A stretch of DNA of 14,765 nt from an uncultured Treponema sp. (GTDB lineage Bacteria > Spirochaetota > Spirochaetia > Treponematales > Treponemataceae). The notes beneath the pieces were generated by a model that was not told where the DNA came from, made no database searches, and saw only the letters and a list, made by a program, of their open reading frames with translations. Shown in pieces: positions 12,081 to 14,765 of the stretch. Positions within the stretch are counted from its first letter, which is position 1; every line of letters starts with the position of its first letter. The stretch spans positions 1 through 14,765 of the forward strand of contig CAKUWD010000060.1 of the NCBI GenBank assembly GCA_934699065.1, written 5' to 3'. Both the position numbers and the translations under genes were made by a program.

Positions 12081-14765
12081 GTGAAGAAAATTTCTCAATT
12101 TCTCGTTTTTGTTTTTATAATTTGTTTTTTTAATTATCAATATATGTACTCCGAAGAAAGAACTTCAGGTAACAAGGAAATTCTTTCTTGTTCTGGAAGT
12201 TTTGAAAAAAATCATAATTATTCATTAAAAATATCATGTGAAGATGCATATAATTTTAATGGAGTATACTATGTAAGACCTAATGCTGAGATTACAATTG
12301 AATATACTCCTGGCCGTTACGATTACAGTTTTAGTGGTGGTAATGAATATGGTTCAGGAAGTTACAAGTGTAAATGTTATACAGAGTTAGAAATCAATGA
12401 GGTAAACATATATAAATTTAATCCATTGGAGTTTAATCCTTTCAAGTTTTCCATAAATGCTAATATGGTCATAAAATTCAAGGCAATAAAGATAACAAAT
12501 ACAGGAAGTGCAAATGATAATGTGAGTATAGAACATGAAGAAACTCTGTATATTTTGCTAGATTCAGAGTGTCCAAGTGTTCCTTCAATTACAGGTGGTG
12601 GAGGAAGCTGGGGAAAAGACAATATAACAATATCTTGCGGTAATAGCAATGATAATCTTGGAATCGATCATTATGAATATAAGTTAAAAAATGCTTCAAA
12701 CTGGGAAAAAGGAGGAAGCTATACAACGAATGTAACTGATGGTAGTGTTTTGAATGGTACTATAGAATTCCGAGCAGTTGACAAAGTTGGAAATGTATCT
12801 GAATGCGCAAGCACTACCTTACTGATAGACAGAGAAAATCCTAACATCAGTTCAACAGAACCAGAAGAAAAATGGGTAAACAAAATAATAACAGTAAATG
12901 GCACAGACGTTGGTTCAGGTGTTGGAAAAATTTATGTAGATGGAATGCCATATAATAATTCATATATAATACAAACAGACGGAAAACATGCCGTATATGT
13001 GGTAGATAATGTTTTAAATAAGAGTACAACAAAGTATTATTGGGTTGACTTAAATAAGCCTAAAATAGAAGCATCTGTTGGAGTAGATAAAAAAACATAT
13101 TTTAACGAACAGTGGACAAACGAAGATGTTGAAATCACGGTCTCAGATAGGCATTCAGGAATAAATACTTTTACTATAAACGAGAAAAAAATAGATGAAA
13201 AAAAATTACTGACAGAAACAGGAATATATGAAATTTATTGTACGGATAATGCTGAAAACAGTAACAAGATAATTGTTCAGATAGACAAGATAAAACCAGT
13301 CAGTAAATGGAATGAAACAACATTTAACGGATTTGAATACAGAACAGAAAATGAAAGACATTTACTGAACTCCATTACCGTGAATTATTCTGTTGTTGAT
13401 GAAATTTCCGGAATTAAATATAGAGGAAATCTTCTAAAAGCTAATGGATTTGTTATTCGAGACTTTTCTGAGAATTTAATATCTTATAGCGATAATTCTA
13501 CATTTAAAGAACTTAATAGGACAGAAGATTGTAATATTATTTATTCAGTTGATGTAGAAGATAAAGCGACAAACCATGCAGATCCAATAAGCAAAACTTT
13601 TACTGTTCCCCGTGAAATACAACTTAATTTTGTAAATGAGTCAGATGAGACTCAAACTATAAAACGGACAAGAGTAATAAATGGTTATACAACAGTCGGA
13701 ATTCTTTTCAATAAAATAAACTTCAGTCTTTATGAAAAAATCAAACTAAAGAGAATTTTTCTTGGTGATAAAGCAGAAAATGCAGGAGAAAGAAATATAA
13801 TTGATTATTCTTTTTATAAAAACAGATTTTATGAAAATGTAGATGAAGAGATAATTAGAAAAAAATGGGAATTGGAGCAGGAACGTATAATTACAGAAAA
13901 TGATGTAGTGCCCGTTACAATAAACGGTAATGATTACTGGTATTATGAGGATAGAATAAATACAGACAGTGGACTCGGGCATAAAGGAATAAGATATCAG
14001 GCAGAATGGAAATGGAAGGAATTTGATATAACAGAGAAAGGTAAATATGCAGAAATAGACAAAACTGCTAATAATCCGGGAAGTGTAAAAATAAGGCTTA
14101 AGGGAACTAATGCTAACGGTACAGAAACAAGGTATGTCGTATTGGATTCAGATGGAGAACGCATAGAAAATGAAAGCGATGCTGATTTCCATATTCCAGT
14201 TGACGGCATAGTAAGAATATCATTTAAAATTGAAGATGAAGATACAGATGAATATAATGTTCAGGCAACAGAGGTAATAAAGGCAATCTTTACAGACATT
14301 AGTTCAGGTAATAGTGAAGAACATGAGATAACAATCCCAAAAGAAGGCTTTAACTCCGACGGTTTTATCCAGAAGACAATGAGAAACGGAAGTCTTGTAT
14401 CAGAATACCGTAAAACTGATGTGTATGATGGTTGGTATGAGTTTGATAATCCTGAATTGAAGCTTTATTACAATAAACCTTTCAATATGAAAATTACGAT
14501 GACTGAAGGTTGTAAAGGTGACAGCGGAAAATATAAGGATATTACAGAAAGTGTAATAATAAAACTAAAAGCTGTAAATCCGGATCTAGGTGGATTTGCT
14601 TTAGCCGTAGGAAGCGAGGCTGGCTACAATACAGATGGAATTACAGCTCAGGTACATAAAATTATTTCTCTTGCACTGGAAGAGAAGGGAACTGGTGGAC
14701 AAATAAGCAATGTTGAATGGAATTTTGGTGATGGAGAAAGCCGGGGAGGGGGTTCTACTCAGCAT
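12081..14765 (+). CDS. Large exported protein with Ig-like and PKD-like domains, partial at its 3' end
   Basis: The frame starts at GTG and stays open for 895 codons to the window edge. Residues 1-25 are a signal peptide (MKKISQFLVFVFIICFFNYQ...YS). Several Ig-like modules follow. The clearest is around residues 175-252 (HYEYKLKNASNW... FRAVDKVGNVSECASTTLLID), the repeat type found in bacterial surface proteins, and related ones lie at about 253-330 (VNGTDVGSGVGKIYVDG) and 335-410 (EITVSDRHSGINTFTI). Beyond about residue 600 the folds are unclear. At 878-886 the sequence VEWNFGDGE matches the start of a PKD domain. It is likely a cell-surface or secreted adhesin-like or scaffold protein. In comparable loci such beta-rich front ends precede YD/Rhs shells, so this may be the full-length Rhs protein whose spare tip lies divergently at 10429-11913; that is a guess because the rest is outside the window. 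Confidence 0.8.
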   Translation, partial: MKKISQFLVFVFIICFFNYQYMYSEERTSGNKEILSCSGSFEKNHNYSLKISCEDAYNFNGVYYVRPNAEITIEYTPGRYDYSFSGGNEYGSGSYKCKCYTELEINEVNIYKFNPLEFNPFKFSINANMVIKFKAIKITNTGSANDNVSIEHEETLYILLDSECPSVPSITGGGGSWGKDNITISCGNSNDNLGIDHYEYKLKNASNWEKGGSYTTNVTDGSVLNGTIEFRAVDKVGNVSECASTTLLIDRENPNISSTEPEEKWVNKIITVNGTDVGSGVGKIYVDGMPYNNSYIIQTDGKHAVYVVDNVLNKSTTKYYWVDLNKPKIEASVGVDKKTYFNEQWTNEDVEITVSDRHSGINTFTINEKKIDEKKLLTETGIYEIYCTDNAENSNKIIVQIDKIKPVSKWNETTFNGFEYRTENERHLLNSITVNYSVVDEISGIKYRGNLLKANGFVIRDFSENLISYSDNSTFKELNRTEDCNIIYSVDVEDKATNHADPISKTFTVPREIQLNFVNESDETQTIKRTRVINGYTTVGILFNKINFSLYEKIKLKRIFLGDKAENAGERNIIDYSFYKNRFYENVDEEIIRKKWELEQERIITENDVVPVTINGNDYWYYEDRINTDSGLGHKGIRYQAEWKWKEFDITEKGKYAEIDKTANNPGSVKIRLKGTNANGTETRYVVLDSDGERIENESDADFHIPVDGIVRISFKIEDEDTDEYNVQATEVIKAIFTDISSGNSEEHEITIPKEGFNSDGFIQKTMRNGSLVSEYRKTDVYDGWYEFDNPELKLYYNKPFNMKITMTEGCKGDSGKYKDITESVIIKLKAVNPDLGGFALAVGSEAGYNTDGITAQVHKIISLALEEKGTGGQISNVEWNFGDGESRGGGSTQH

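Noticed and set aside
12377..14209. Several minus-strand open frames of 60-90 codons
   Set aside because: They are antisense to the continuous 895-codon plus-strand frame and have no ribosome binding sites.

Overview
The window looks like chromosomal DNA of a Treponema-like, host-associated spirochaete. This is an inference from several things together: a diderm mla-type lipid transport operon, a split M16 peptidase pair, an Rpn-family nuclease, exported YD/Rhs proteins, permissive lipoboxes and dispersed palindromic repeats. No rRNA, tRNA or CRISPR array is visible.

Layout. (1) Positions 1-1922, minus strand: an ABC-F ATPase of the Uup type, starting at TTG and running off the left edge. 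It carries three blocks of palindromic repeat DNA, all read through in frame. They fall in the arm region of NBD1, an early loop of NBD2 and the linker before the C-terminal domain. (2) 1923-2090: divergent promoter region. (3) 2091-4942, plus strand: two overlapping M16 peptidase genes. The first carries the zinc site; the second has lost it but keeps an R...Y substrate-binding pair, so they probably form one heterodimeric exported protease. (4) 8246-4923, minus strand: a four-gene operon, mlaE permease, mlaF ATPase, mlaD-like MCE protein and a TPR lipoprotein. It converges on, and overlaps by 20 bp, the second M16 gene. (5) 9271-8357, minus: an Rpn-family PD-(D/E)XK protein. (6) 9296-9725: an AT-rich stretch with only a doubtful ORF.

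(7) 9726-14765 is an accessory surface/toxin locus. A minus-strand pair encodes a miniature exported YD/Rhs core fused to a C39-like cysteine peptidase tip, translationally coupled to a small exported protein of unknown function (candidate immunity partner). Divergently, a GTG-initiated exported protein of at least 895 residues with Ig-like and PKD-like segments runs off the right edge. The two transcription units are served by near-mirror-image promoters (TTGACG-N17-TAAAAT and TTGACT-N17-TAGAAT) that share the sequence TTTCATACTA, which suggests joint control.

The most unusual things here are the in-frame palindromic elements whose inner stems co-vary while arms or loops stay fixed, and the mirrored-promoter mini-Rhs/peptidase and giant surface protein locus.
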